From NCBI GenBank assembly GCA_003488145.1, contig DNMQ01000205.1:1-10435 (forward strand): DNA of 10,435 bases, read 5' to 3'. The notes under the pieces were generated by a model. The model was not told the origin of the DNA, made no database searches, and was given only the letters and a program-made list of their open reading frames with translations. Position 1 is the first letter of the stretch; each line of letters starts with the position of its first letter. The stretch is from Pseudomonas sp. (GTDB taxonomy: Bacteria; Pseudomonadota; Gammaproteobacteria; Pseudomonadales; Pseudomonadaceae). Positions 1 to 9,741 of the stretch are shown here, piece after piece. Both the position numbers and the translations under genes were made by a program.

Positions 1-1103
1 AGCAGCAGGTAGGGGTTGGCATCGGCGCCGGCGACCCGATGTTCCACACGCACGGCGTCGGGGCTGTCGGTCGGCACGCGCAGCGCCACGGTGCGGTTGT
101 CCATGCCCCAGCACGGCGCATTGGGCACGTAGAACTGGGCGCCGAAGCGGCGGTAGGAGTTCACGTTCGGGCAGAGAAAGGCCATCGAGGCCGCCATGGT
201 CTGCTGCAGGCCGCCGATGGCGTGGCGCAGCGGCTCGCTGTCCAGCGGATTCTCGGTGGCGAATATGTTGTTGCCGTTCTTGTCGAGCAGCGAGATGTGC
301 ACGTGCAGCCCGTTGCCGGCCTGGCCCGGATAGGGCTTGGCCATGAAGGTGGTGTCCATCTCGTGGTCGTAGGCGATGTTCTTGATCAGGCGCTTGAGCA
401 GCACCGCGTAATCGCACGCCTTGATCGGATCGGCGACGTGATGCAGGTTGACCTCGAACTGCGCCGGGGCGCTTTCCTTGACGATGGCGTCGGCCGGAAT
501 GCCCTGTTCCTTGGCGCCTTCGAGAATGTCCTGCAGGCAGTCGACGTACTCGTCCAGGTCGTCGATCAGATAGACCTGGGTCGAGTGCGGGCGCTTGCCG
601 GAGATCGGCGAGCGCGGCGGCTGTGGCCGGCCGTTGATGTTCTCCTGGTCGATCAGATAGAACTCCAGCTCGAATGCGGCGCAGATGGTCAGGCCCAGCT
701 CGTCGAACTTGCTCACCACCTGGCGCAGCACCTCGCGTGGGTCGGCGAAGAACGGTGCGCCGTCGCGCTCGTGCATGGTCATCAGCAACTGCGCGGTGGG
801 GCGCTTCTGCCAGGGTTCCTTGGACAGGGTGTTGGGAATCGGGAAGCAGATGCGGTCGGAGTCGCCGATGTCCATGCCAAGGCCCGTGCTTTCCACGGTG
901 ATGCCGTTGATATCCAGGGCGAACAGCGAGGCGGGGAGGTTGATGCCCTTCTCGTAGACCTTGTGCAGGCTGGCGCGCTCGATGCGCTTGCCGCGCACGA
1001 CTCCGTTCATGTCGGTGATCAGCAGGTCGACGTACTGAACCTCCGGGTGTTCCTTGAGAAATGCGTTCGCTTCGTTGAGCTGAACGGCACGCGGCGGGGC
1101 CAT
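1..1103 (-). CDS. spuI: Glutamylpolyamine synthetase SpuI (glutamine synthetase family), 3' end missing
   Basis: This is an ATP-dependent gamma-glutamylpolyamine ligase of the glutamine synthetase fold, acting in the cytoplasm on putrescine or related amines. The minus strand reads open from ATG at 1103 for 367 codons to the left edge; the family is about 450-460 residues, so roughly 90 C-terminal residues are missing. The start is supported by AAGG nine bases upstream on the minus strand. Visible signatures are the N-terminal beta-grasp domain (about 1-110), the metal-binding ELE at 145-147, Glu210 and Glu217 (QFEVN), the LHVH histidine at 267, PNVNSYRRF (312-320), the ATP/glutamate arginine motif DNRTVALRVP (335-344) and GADANPYL (359-366). 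It is divergent from spuA and paralogous to SpuB, but the two differ strongly, so their amine specificities probably differ. It is not glutamine synthetase proper (GlnA), given the operon context and sequence. What is lost at the edge is unknown. Confidence 0.95.
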   Translation of the reverse strand, partial: MAPPRAVQLNEANAFLKEHPEVQYVDLLITDMNGVVRGKRIERASLHKVYEKGINLPASLFALDINGITVESTGLGMDIGDSDRICFPIPNTLSKEPWQKRPTAQLLMTMHERDGAPFFADPREVLRQVVSKFDELGLTICAAFELEFYLIDQENINGRPQPPRSPISGKRPHSTQVYLIDDLDEYVDCLQDILEGAKEQGIPADAIVKESAPAQFEVNLHHVADPIKACDYAVLLKRLIKNIAYDHEMDTTFMAKPYPGQAGNGLHVHISLLDKNGNNIFATENPLDSEPLRHAIGGLQQTMAASMAFLCPNVNSYRRFGAQFYVPNAPCWGMDNRTVALRVPTDSPDAVRVEHRVAGADANPYLL

Positions 1104-1154
1104 GATGAATTACCTTAATTGTTAAAAATTTCAATCATCAGATGCTTGTCTGGG

Positions 1155-1183
1155 AGTCAATCGAAAAGCCTGTTCACTGTCAA
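1155..1183 (-). promoter_or_regulatory. Possible spuI promoter -35 with overlapping TGAACA motif
   Basis: Read on the minus strand, a consensus -35 hexamer TTGACA (1183-1178) is followed directly by GTGAACA (1177-1171), and a second TTGACT lies at 1160-1155. No good -10 is found 16-18 bases after either hexamer, so the exact promoter is unresolved. TGAACA is the end of the E. coli PuuR operator as I remember it (AAAATATAATGAACA). A PuuR/PauR-type repressor binding here would occlude spuI transcription. The hexamer is seen directly; the function is inferred. Confidence 0.35.
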
Positions 1184-1198
1184 TAGTAGCCCGCCAGC

Positions 1199-1234
1199 GC
1201 CCCATGAGTGCCCACAATGGGCCTTTTTTGGGGC
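1199..1234 (+). promoter_or_regulatory. Nested hairpin with T-run in the spuI-spuA divergent region
   Basis: The inner stem GCCCA (1210-1214) / TGGGC (1218-1222) with a CAA loop is followed by C and six Ts (1224-1229). An outer pair GCCCCA (1199-1204) / TGGGGC (1229-1234) encloses it. In the plus direction this looks like a short intrinsic terminator or attenuator. No plus-strand gene ends here, so it would act on a spuA leader starting further upstream or simply block stray transcription. The 5-bp inner stem is weak. Confidence 0.35.
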
Positions 1235-1264
1235 ATCTCCGGTGCGCTGAATCCATCGCGCGCC

Positions 1265-1301
1265 GGGCTAATGCTCGGGCTATTGTCTATAAAAATGAAC
1301 A
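1265..1301 (+). promoter_or_regulatory. Likely spuA promoter -10 overlapped by PuuR-like operator
   Basis: TATAAA (1288-1293) is the best -10 in the region upstream of spuA. No consensus -35 is placed 16-18 bases before it; that stretch instead holds a direct repeat GGGCTA (1265-1270 and 1277-1282), spaced 12 bases and so about one helical turn. CTATAAAAATGAACA (1287-1301) matches the E. coli PuuR box AAAATATAATGAACA at 10 of 15 positions, including the last eight. A repressor there would cover the -10. The weak -35 would fit a promoter that needs an activator. Sequence is seen; regulation is inferred from the family. Confidence 0.45.
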
Positions 1302-1343
1302 AGACTACTCTCCGGTATGCCCCATTCGAACGACGAGTATCCC

Positions 1344-2090
1344 ATGCCTCGCAAGCCCCTGATCGGCGTTTCGGCCTGTACCAAGCAGATCGGACATCAC
1401 AGCTTCCACATCGCCGGTGACAAGTACCTGCGTGCCGCGGCGATTGCCGGCGTGCCGCTGGTGATTCCGGCGCTGGATGAGCTGATCGACCCGGCGACCC
1501 TGCTGGAAACCTTCGATGGCCTGCTGTTCACCGGCTCGCCGTCGAACGTCGAGCCACATCACTATGGCGGCCCGGCGAGCGAGACGGGCACCCATCATGA
1601 TCCGCTGCGCGACCGTCTCACCCTGCCGCTGATTCGCGCGGCTGTCGAGGCGGGCATCCCGGTGTTCGGCATCTGCCGTGGGTTTCAGGAAATGAACGTA
1701 GCCTTTGGCGGCAGCCTGCACCAGAAGGTTCACGAAGCCGGCCCCTACCAGGACCACCGCGAACGTCCGGACGATCCATTGGAGGTGCAGTACGGACTCA
1801 GCCATCCGCTGCACGTGCAGCCGGGCGGGCTACTCGAGCAGCTGGGCCTGCCGGCGCAGATCCAGGTCAACTCGGTGCATGGCCAGGGCGTCGAGCGGCT
1901 TGGAGCCGGTCTGCGCATCGAGGCGCTGGCGCCGGACGGACTGATCGAGGCGTTCTCCGTCGAGCAGGCGCGCAGCTTCGCCCTCGGCGTGCAGTGGCAC
2001 CCGGAGTGGAAGGTTCACGAGCATCCGCATTATCTGACGCTGTTTCGCGGCTTCGCCGAAGCCTGCGAGGCGCGCGCCCGACAACGCTGA
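1344..2090 (+). CDS. spuA: Gamma-glutamyl-GABA / glutamylpolyamine hydrolase SpuA (class I glutamine amidotransferase-like)
   Basis: This cytoplasmic hydrolase removes the gamma-glutamyl group after the glutamylated amine has been oxidised, releasing GABA (the PuuD reaction in E. coli). The 248-residue protein is one peptidase C26 / class I GATase domain. The oxyanion strand GLLFTGSPSNVEP spans 59-71, the nucleophile elbow is GICRGFQ with Cys111, and His219 and Glu221 lie in VQWHPEW. Spacing and length (248 against about 254) match PuuD. I chose ATG 1344 because MPRKPLIGVS is where family homology begins; an in-frame ATG at 1317 would add nine residues and neither has a strong ribosome-binding site. 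A 42-base gap separates it from spuB, so it is probably the first gene of the operon. The Cys-His-Glu triad is complete, so it should be active. Confidence 0.95.
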   Translation: MPRKPLIGVSACTKQIGHHSFHIAGDKYLRAAAIAGVPLVIPALDELIDPATLLETFDGLLFTGSPSNVEPHHYGGPASETGTHHDPLRDRLTLPLIRAAVEAGIPVFGICRGFQEMNVAFGGSLHQKVHEAGPYQDHRERPDDPLEVQYGLSHPLHVQPGGLLEQLGLPAQIQVNSVHGQGVERLGAGLRIEALAPDGLIEAFSVEQARSFALGVQWHPEWKVHEHPHYLTLFRGFAEACEARARQR

Positions 2091-2132
2091 CGGCCGATCC
2101 AGGCGGCCCTCCCCAGCAACCCCGAGGTCAAC

Positions 2133-3491
2133 ATGAGTATCCAACTCGACCAGCTCACCGGCTGGCTGAAAGAACGCAAGATCACCGAAGTGGAATGCCT
2201 GATCAGCGACCTGACCGGCATCGCCCGCGGCAAGATTTCACCAACCAACAAGTTCCTCGGCGAGAAAGGCATGCGCTTGCCGGAAAGCGTGTTGCTGCAG
2301 ACCGTGACCGGCGATTACGTCGAGGACGATATCTACTACGAGCTGCTGGATCCAGCCGACATCGACATGTTCTGCCGCCCTGACCCGAACGCCGTATTTC
2401 TCGTGCCCTGGGCCATCGAGCCCACCGCCCAGGTGATCCACGATACCTACGACAAGATGGGCAACCCCATCGAACTGTCGCCGCGCAACATCTTGAAGCG
2501 CGTGTTGAAGATGTACGCCGACCGCGGTTGGCAGCCCATCGTCGCGCCGGAGATGGAGTTCTACCTGACCAAGCGCTGCGAGGACCCGGACCTGCCGTTC
2601 CAGCCGCCGATCGGCCGCTCAGGCCGCCAGGAAACCGGCCGCCAGTCGTTCTCCATCGACGCCGCCAACGAGTTCGATCCGCTGTTCGAGGACATGTACG
2701 ACTGGTGCGAAGCGCAGGGCCTGGATCTGGACACCCTGATCCACGAAGAAGGCACCGCGCAGATGGAGATCAACTTCCGTCACGGCGAAGCACTGCACCT
2801 GGCCGACCAGATCCTGGTGTTCAAGCGCACCATGCGCGAGGCGGCGCTCAAGCACAACGTTGCCGCCACCTTCATGGCCAAGCCGATGACCGGCGAGCCG
2901 GGCAGCGCGATGCACCTGCACCAGAGCGTCATCGACCTCAAGACCGGGCGCAACATCTTCTCCAGTGAAGACGGCTCCATGAGCCAGCTGTTCCTGCACC
3001 ACGTCGGCGGCCTGCAGAAGTACATCCCCGAGCTGCTGCCGATGTTCGCGCCGAACGTCAATTCGTTCCGCCGCTTCCTGCCCGACACCTCGGCGCCGGT
3101 GAACGTCGAGTGGGGTGAGGAGAACCGCACCGTGGGCCTGCGCGTGCCGGACTCCGACCCGCAGAACCGCCGCGTCGAGAACCGTCTCGCGGGCGCCGAC
3201 GCCAATCCCTACCTGGCCATCGCCGCGAGCCTCCTGTGCGGCTATATCGGTATGGTCGAGCAGCTGCCACCGAGCCAGCCGGTCAAGGGCCGTGGCTATG
3301 AACGGCGCAACCTGCGCCTGCCGCTGACCCTGGAAGCGGCGCTGGAACGGATGGAAACCTGCCGCGAGCTGGAAAAATACCTGAGCCCCAAATTCATCAC
3401 CGGCTACGACGCGGTCAAGCGCGCCGAGCAGGAAAACTACCACCGCGTGATCAGCTCATGGGAGCGGGAATTCCTGATGCTGTCGGTGTAA
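2133..3491 (+). CDS. spuB: Glutamylpolyamine synthetase SpuB (glutamine synthetase family)
   Basis: This cytoplasmic ligase joins glutamate to a polyamine amino group using ATP, the entry step of the gamma-glutamyl route. The 452-residue product is full length for the family. The start is fixed by GAGG five bases upstream of ATG 2133. Visible glutamine-synthetase signatures are EME at 140-142, EE at 205-206, QMEINF with Glu212, MHLHQS with His261, APNVNSFRRF (306-315), ENRTVGLRVP (330-339) and GADANPYLAI (354-363). It shares these motifs with the divergent SpuI but the rest differs widely, so this is an old duplication rather than a recent one. In P. aeruginosa several such paralogues (also called pauA) divide the polyamine substrates; which amine this copy prefers cannot be read from sequence. 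It lies between spuA and spuC, and an 88-base gap with a hairpin follows. Confidence 0.95.
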   Translation: MSIQLDQLTGWLKERKITEVECLISDLTGIARGKISPTNKFLGEKGMRLPESVLLQTVTGDYVEDDIYYELLDPADIDMFCRPDPNAVFLVPWAIEPTAQVIHDTYDKMGNPIELSPRNILKRVLKMYADRGWQPIVAPEMEFYLTKRCEDPDLPFQPPIGRSGRQETGRQSFSIDAANEFDPLFEDMYDWCEAQGLDLDTLIHEEGTAQMEINFRHGEALHLADQILVFKRTMREAALKHNVAATFMAKPMTGEPGSAMHLHQSVIDLKTGRNIFSSEDGSMSQLFLHHVGGLQKYIPELLPMFAPNVNSFRRFLPDTSAPVNVEWGEENRTVGLRVPDSDPQNRRVENRLAGADANPYLAIAASLLCGYIGMVEQLPPSQPVKGRGYERRNLRLPLTLEAALERMETCRELEKYLSPKFITGYDAVKRAEQENYHRVISSWEREFLMLSV

Positions 3492-3520
3492 GCGCCGCTT
3501 CCTGCCGGAGCCGGTCGTAG

Positions 3521-3546
3521 GGTGGATGACGCTTTTCTCGTCCACC
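3521..3546. repeat. REP-like GTAGGGTGGAT hairpin in the spuB-spuC gap
   Basis: GGTGGATGA (3521-3529) pairs with TCGTCCACC (3538-3546) over nine positions, one of them G-T, around the loop CGCTTTTC. It is preceded by GTAG. From memory, GTAGGGTGGAT...ATCCACC elements are scattered many times through some Pseudomonas genomes, which suggests an intergenic repeat rather than a gene-specific signal. No T-run follows, so it is not an intrinsic terminator. Only one copy lies in this window, so repetition is not shown here. Confidence 0.55.
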
Positions 3547-3579
3547 GAACATGCACGAACTTTTATCGAGAGGTGACTG

Positions 3580-4938
3580 ATGAGCGATTCGCAAACCCTG
3601 CACTGGCAAGCGCTGAGCCGCGACCATCATCTGCCGCCGTTCACCGATTACAAGGCGCTGAACGCCAAAGGCACGCGCATCATCACCAAGGCGTCAGGCG
3701 TCTATCTGTGGGACAGCGAAGGCCACAAGATCCTCGACGCCATGGCCGGGCTCTGGTGTGTCAACCTGGGCTATGGCCGCGAGGAGCTGGTCGAGGCCGC
3801 GACCAGGCAGATGCGCGAGCTGCCGTACTACAACCTGTTCTTCCAGACCGCCCACCCGCCGGCGGTGGCGCTGGCCAAGGCGATTGCCGACATCGCGCCG
3901 GCCGGGATGAACCACGTGTTCTTCACCGGCTCGGGCTCGGAGGCCAACGACACCGTGCTGCGCATGGTGCGCCATTACTGGGCGATCAAGGGCCAGCCGG
4001 CGAAGAAGGTGGTCATCGGCCGCTGGAATGGCTATCACGGCTCGACCATCGCCGGCGCCAGCCTCGGTGGCATGAAGGCCATGCACGAGCAGGGCGACGG
4101 CCCGATCCCGGGCATCGAGCATATCGACCAGCCCTACTGGTTCGGCGAGGGCGGCGACATGAGCCCGGAAGAGTTCGGCGTGCGCATCGCCGACCAGCTG
4201 GAGCAGAAGATTCTCGAGGTCGGCGAGGACAAGGTCGCCGCCTTCATCGCCGAACCGATCCAGGGCGCCGGCGGCGTGATCATCCCCCCCGAGAGCTACT
4301 GGCCGCGGGTCAAGGAAATCCTCGCGCGCTACGACATCCTCTTCATCGCCGACGAGGTCATCTGCGGCTTCGGCCGTACCGGTGAGTGGTTCGGCAGCGA
4401 CTACTACGGCCTCGAGCCGGACTTGATGCCGATCGCCAAGGGCCTGACCTCCGGCTACATCCCCATGGGCGGCGTGGTGGTGCGCGACGAAGTGGTGCAG
4501 ACGCTCAACGAAGGCGGCGAGTTCTACCACGGCTTCACCTACTCGGGGCACCCGGTGGCCGCCGCGGTGGCGCTGGAAAACATCCGCATCCTGCGCGAGG
4601 AGAAGATCGTCGAGCGGGTGAAGACGAAGACGGCACCCTATTTGCAGTCCCGTTGGCAGGAACTGCTCGAGCATCCGCTGGTAGGCGAGGCGCGTGGCGT
4701 CGGCCTGCTCGGCGCGCTCGAGTTGGTGAAGAACAAGAAGACCCGCGAACGCTTTGCCGATCCCGGTGTGGGCATGCTCTGTCGCGAGCACTGCTTCCGC
4801 AACGGCCTGGTGATGCGTGCGGTTGGCGACACCATGATCATTTCGCCGCCGCTGGTGATCAGCGAAGAGCAGATCGACGAACTGGTCGGCAAGGTGCGGT
4901 TGTGCCTCGACGCCACGGCCAAGGATGCGCTGGGTTGA
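3580..4938 (+). CDS. spuC: Putrescine:pyruvate aminotransferase SpuC (class III PLP aminotransferase)
   Basis: A PLP enzyme that moves an amino group from putrescine (and probably cadaverine, spermidine or other mono- and diamines) to pyruvate, giving 4-aminobutanal and alanine in the cytoplasm. The 452-residue length is normal for class III omega-transaminases. The substrate-entrance region holds [10 protein letters not shown] (57-66), phosphate binding uses GSGSEAND (117-124), WNGYHG lies at 149-154, the PLP-ring Asp258 is in [14 protein letters not shown], and Lys287 in [10 protein letters not shown] is the Schiff-base lysine. ATG 3580 has a strong GAGAGG six bases upstream. Its place in the operon gives a direct transamination route beside the glutamylation route of SpuA/SpuB. 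Closely related proteins are often annotated as generic aspartate aminotransferase family members or omega-amino acid:pyruvate transaminases; context makes SpuC much the best call. Confidence 0.95.
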   Translation: MSDSQTLHWQALSRDHHLPPFTDYKALNAKGTRIITKASGVYLWDSEGHKILDAMAGLWCVNLGYGREELVEAATRQMRELPYYNLFFQTAHPPAVALAKAIADIAPAGMNHVFFTGSGSEANDTVLRMVRHYWAIKGQPAKKVVIGRWNGYHGSTIAGASLGGMKAMHEQGDGPIPGIEHIDQPYWFGEGGDMSPEEFGVRIADQLEQKILEVGEDKVAAFIAEPIQGAGGVIIPPESYWPRVKEILARYDILFIADEVICGFGRTGEWFGSDYYGLEPDLMPIAKGLTSGYIPMGGVVVRDEVVQTLNEGGEFYHGFTYSGHPVAAAVALENIRILREEKIVERVKTKTAPYLQSRWQELLEHPLVGEARGVGLLGALELVKNKKTRERFADPGVGMLCREHCFRNGLVMRAVGDTMIISPPLVISEEQIDELVGKVRLCLDATAKDALG

Positions 4939-6253
<1,315 letters not shown>

Positions 6254-6263
6254 TACGACCGAT

Positions 6264-6302
6264 CCGTTGCCGGCCCGCATGGAGCATGCGTACCGGCACC
6301 GG
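6264..6302 (+). other. Strong hairpin just after spuD
   Basis: CGCATG (6276-6281) and CATGCG (6285-6290) form a perfect 6-bp stem with loop GAG. TGCCGG (6268-6273) pairs with CCGGCA (6293-6298) across a CC/TA internal loop, and CCG (6264-6266) pairs with CGG (6300-6302) past one mismatch. There is no T-run, so it is more likely an mRNA 3'-end stabiliser or processing site than an intrinsic terminator. It starts ten bases after the spuD stop. The structure is read directly; the role is inferred. Confidence 0.6.
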
Positions 6303-6350
6303 AGCCCGGTTGAGCGCAGCTCGTCGCGTAGCCACGTTCCCTATCTTTTG

Positions 6351-7546
<1,196 letters not shown>

Positions 7547-7560
7547 GCTCCATGGCCTGT

Positions 7561-7598
7561 TTCCGTTTCGTCTGCGGCATTGCCGGGACGAATCGGAA
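7561..7598 (+). other. Long near-perfect hairpin just after spuE
   Basis: TTCCGTTTCGTC (7561-7572) pairs with GACGAATCGGAA (7587-7598) at 11 of 12 positions, and inside it CGGC (7575-7578) pairs with GCCG (7582-7585) around loop ATT. This makes about 15 base pairs, the strongest structure in the window. No T-run follows. Its place 14 bases after the spuE stop suggests protection of the upstream spuD-spuE message from 3' exonucleases, as shown for intergenic hairpins behind other binding-protein genes such as malE. Confidence 0.65.
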
Positions 7599-7653
7599 CC
7601 GGCCGATCGGGAGCATGTCAGGCGACGCGCTCTCTGCAACGACCATTAGATCC

Positions 7654-7678
7654 CCGGCCCAGGCCGGCCAACCTTTTT
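7654..7678 (+). terminator. GC-rich hairpin plus T-run upstream of spuF (possible leaky attenuator)
   Basis: CCGGCC (7654-7659) and GGCCGG (7662-7667) form a compact inverted repeat, effectively five pairs and a four-base loop, and five Ts follow at 7674-7678 after CCAACC. The T-run begins six bases after the stem, further than in a good intrinsic terminator, so termination would be partial at best. Partial termination here would lower spuFGH expression relative to spuDE. The spuF ribosome-binding site lies only six bases after the T-run. Confidence 0.3.
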
Positions 7679-7696
7679 CATTTCGGGAGTTCGCGC

Positions 7697-8848
7697 ATGG
7701 CCGTTGCCTCCAGCGCCTACAAGAAAGCCCTCAGTGGCGAAAGCAAGAACAAGCAGGTGCTGCTGAAGATCGACCGCGTCACCAAGAAGTTCGACGAAAC
7801 GGTGGCGGTCGATGATGTCTCGCTGAGCATCCATCAGGGCGAAATCTTCGCCCTGCTCGGTGGCTCGGGTTCGGGCAAGTCGACCTTGCTGCGCATGCTC
7901 GCCGGCTTCGAGCGGCCCACCGAGGGGCGCATCTTCCTCGATGGCCAGGACATCACCGACATGCCGCCCTACGAGCGGCCGATCAACATGATGTTCCAGT
8001 CCTACGCGCTGTTTCCACACATGACGGTGGAGCAGAACATCGCCTTCGGCCTGAAGCAGGATGGTCTGCCGAAACAGGAAGTCGAGGCGCGGGTGAAGGA
8101 GATGCTCGGCCTGGTGCAGATGACCCAGTACGCCAGACGCAAGCCGCATCAGCTGTCGGGCGGGCAGCGCCAGCGCGTCGCCCTGGCGCGTTCGCTGGCC
8201 AAGCGGCCGAAGCTGCTGCTGCTCGATGAGCCCATGGGCGCGCTGGACAAGAAACTGCGCTCGCAGATGCAGCTCGAGTTGGTGCAGATCATCGAGCGCG
8301 TCGGCGTGACCTGCGTGATGGTGACCCACGACCAGGAAGAGGCCATGACCATGGCCGAACGCATCGCCATCATGCATCTGGGCTGGATCGCCCAGGTCGG
8401 CAGCCCGATGGACATCTACGAGACCCCGGCGAGCCGCCTGGTTTGCGAGTTCATCGGCAACGTCAACCTGTTCGACGGCGAGCTGATCGAGGACATGGGC
8501 GACCACGCCGTCATTGCCAGCGCAGGCCTTGAGAACCCGATCTACGTCGGCCACGGCATCAGTACCCGCGCGCAGGACAAACAGATCACCTACGCGATCC
8601 GCCCCGAAAAGCTGCTGATTGGCACCGAACTTCCGGAGCTTGAGCGCCCCGGCTACAACTGGGCCAAAGGCGTCGTGCACGACATTGCCTATCTTGGCGG
8701 CCACTCGGTGTACTACATCAAGCTGCCGTCCGGCGGTGTGCTGCAGGCCTTCATGGCCAACGCCGAACGTCACGTGAAGCTGCCGACCTGGGAGGAAGAG
8801 GTGTACGTGTACTGGTGGGATGACAGCGGCGTGGTGTTGCAGGCATGA
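7697..8848 (+). CDS. spuF: Polyamine ABC transporter ATPase SpuF (PotG/PotA type)
   Basis: The cytoplasmic ATP-hydrolysing subunit that powers polyamine import through SpuG/SpuH. The 383-residue protein has the nucleotide-binding domain first: Walker A GGSGSGKST (55-63), Q-loop Gln101, signature LSGGQRQR (153-160), Walker B LLLLDEP (173-179) with catalytic Glu178, D-loop GALD (181-184) and switch His211. A C-terminal TOBE-like regulatory region covers about 250-380, with AIRPEKLLIG at 300-309 typical of the Pot/Fbp subfamily. All catalytic elements are intact. ATG 7697 was chosen for CGGGAG seven bases upstream and for match to the family N-terminus; the frame stays open back to 7580 but that stretch contains the gap hairpin and does not resemble protein. 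Its stop overlaps the spuG start (ATGA), which implies translational coupling. Confidence 0.95.
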   Translation: MAVASSAYKKALSGESKNKQVLLKIDRVTKKFDETVAVDDVSLSIHQGEIFALLGGSGSGKSTLLRMLAGFERPTEGRIFLDGQDITDMPPYERPINMMFQSYALFPHMTVEQNIAFGLKQDGLPKQEVEARVKEMLGLVQMTQYARRKPHQLSGGQRQRVALARSLAKRPKLLLLDEPMGALDKKLRSQMQLELVQIIERVGVTCVMVTHDQEEAMTMAERIAIMHLGWIAQVGSPMDIYETPASRLVCEFIGNVNLFDGELIEDMGDHAVIASAGLENPIYVGHGISTRAQDKQITYAIRPEKLLIGTELPELERPGYNWAKGVVHDIAYLGGHSVYYIKLPSGGVLQAFMANAERHVKLPTWEEEVYVYWWDDSGVVLQA

Positions 8849-9741
8849 AGCGCTCGCCCCTGAATACCGGGCGCCGACTGGTCATCAGCGTGCCCTTCCT
8901 GTGGCTGATGCTGTTCTTTCTGCTGCCCTTCGCCATCGTCCTGAAGATCAGCTTTGCCGAAGCGGATGTGGCCATTCCACCGTACACCGACATCTTCGCC
9001 TACGCCGACCAGCAGCTGCAGGTGCTGATCAACCTGGGCAACTACATCTTCCTCAGCGAAGACGAGCTGTATCTGGCGGCCTATCTGGGCTCGCTGAAGA
9101 TTGCCTTCTTCAGCACGCTGCTCTGCCTGCTGATCGGCTATCCGATGGCCTACGCCATTGCCCGTGCGCGCAAGGATCTGCAGACGGTTCTGCTGCTGCT
9201 GATCATGATGCCGACCTGGACCGCCATCCTGATTCGCGTCTACGCCTGGATGGGCATCCTCAGCAGCAACGGCATCCTCAACGGACTGTTGCAGGGCCTC
9301 GGCCTGATCGACGCGCCGTTGCAGATACTCAATACCGACGCTGCGGTATACATCGGCGTGGTCTACTCCTACCTGCCGTTCATGATCCTGCCGCTCTACG
9401 CCAACCTGGTGAAGCACGACCCGAGCCTGCTCGAGGCTGCGTCCGACCTCGGCGCGCGCAACCTCTCCAGCTTCTGGAAGATCACCGTGCCGCTGTCGAA
9501 GAACGGCATCATCGCCGGCTGCATGCTGGTGTTCATTCCGGTGGTCGGCGAGTTCGTCATCCCAGAGCTGCTCGGCGGTCCGGAGACGCTGATGATCGGC
9601 AAGGTGCTCTGGCAGGAATTCTTCAACAACCGTGACTGGCCGGTGGCCTCGGCGCTGGCGGTGGTGATGCTGGCGATCCTGCTGGTGCCGATCATCCTGT
9701 TCAACCGGAACCAGGCGAAAGAGCTGGAGGGCAAGCTATGA
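8845..9741 (+). CDS. spuG: Polyamine ABC transporter permease SpuG (PotH type)
   Basis: An inner-membrane permease that forms the polyamine channel as a heterodimer with SpuH. The 298 residues contain six predicted membrane segments near 12-35, 80-106, 114-136, 167-190, 220-243 and 266-286. The cytoplasmic EAA coupling loop runs from about 197 to 216 (EAASDLGARNLSSFWKITVP), with the conserved Gly203 that docks into the ATPase. The periplasmic stretch about 37-80 is longer than in SpuH, as is usual for PotH/PotB proteins. The start overlaps the spuF stop by four bases and has no strong ribosome-binding site, so translation is probably coupled. The stop overlaps spuH in the same way. Confidence 0.94.
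   Translation: MKRSPLNTGRRLVISVPFLWLMLFFLLPFAIVLKISFAEADVAIPPYTDIFAYADQQLQVLINLGNYIFLSEDELYLAAYLGSLKIAFFSTLLCLLIGYPMAYAIARARKDLQTVLLLLIMMPTWTAILIRVYAWMGILSSNGILNGLLQGLGLIDAPLQILNTDAAVYIGVVYSYLPFMILPLYANLVKHDPSLLEAASDLGARNLSSFWKITVPLSKNGIIAGCMLVFIPVVGEFVIPELLGGPETLMIGKVLWQEFFNNRDWPVASALAVVMLAILLVPIILFNRNQAKELEGKL

Noticed and set aside
39..1118. 359-codon plus-strand open frame opposite spuI
   Set aside because: It is a shadow of spuI produced by GC-rich codon use. Its translation is rich in Val/His/Arg with no recognisable domain, while the minus strand gives a clean glutamine-synthetase family protein.
1208..1420. Possible small leader peptide or 70-codon frame upstream of spuA
   Set aside because: It runs into spuA in another frame, has no ribosome-binding site and shows no recognisable composition such as a run of regulatory codons.
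2133..3491. spuB or spuI as housekeeping glutamine synthetase glnA
   Set aside because: Their similarity to Spu/Puu ligases, the lack of ntr or glnK neighbours and the surrounding polyamine genes all point to glutamylpolyamine synthetases.
3694..4791. Long minus-strand open frame opposite spuC (similar ones lie opposite spuB, spuD, spuE and spuF)
   Set aside because: These are antisense shadows with low-complexity His/Leu/Gly/Val composition. The plus-strand proteins carry complete catalytic or binding motifs.
7580..7696. In-frame upstream extension of spuF from ATG 7580
   Set aside because: It would start inside the post-spuE hairpin and shows no family similarity. ATG 7697 has CGGGAG seven bases upstream.
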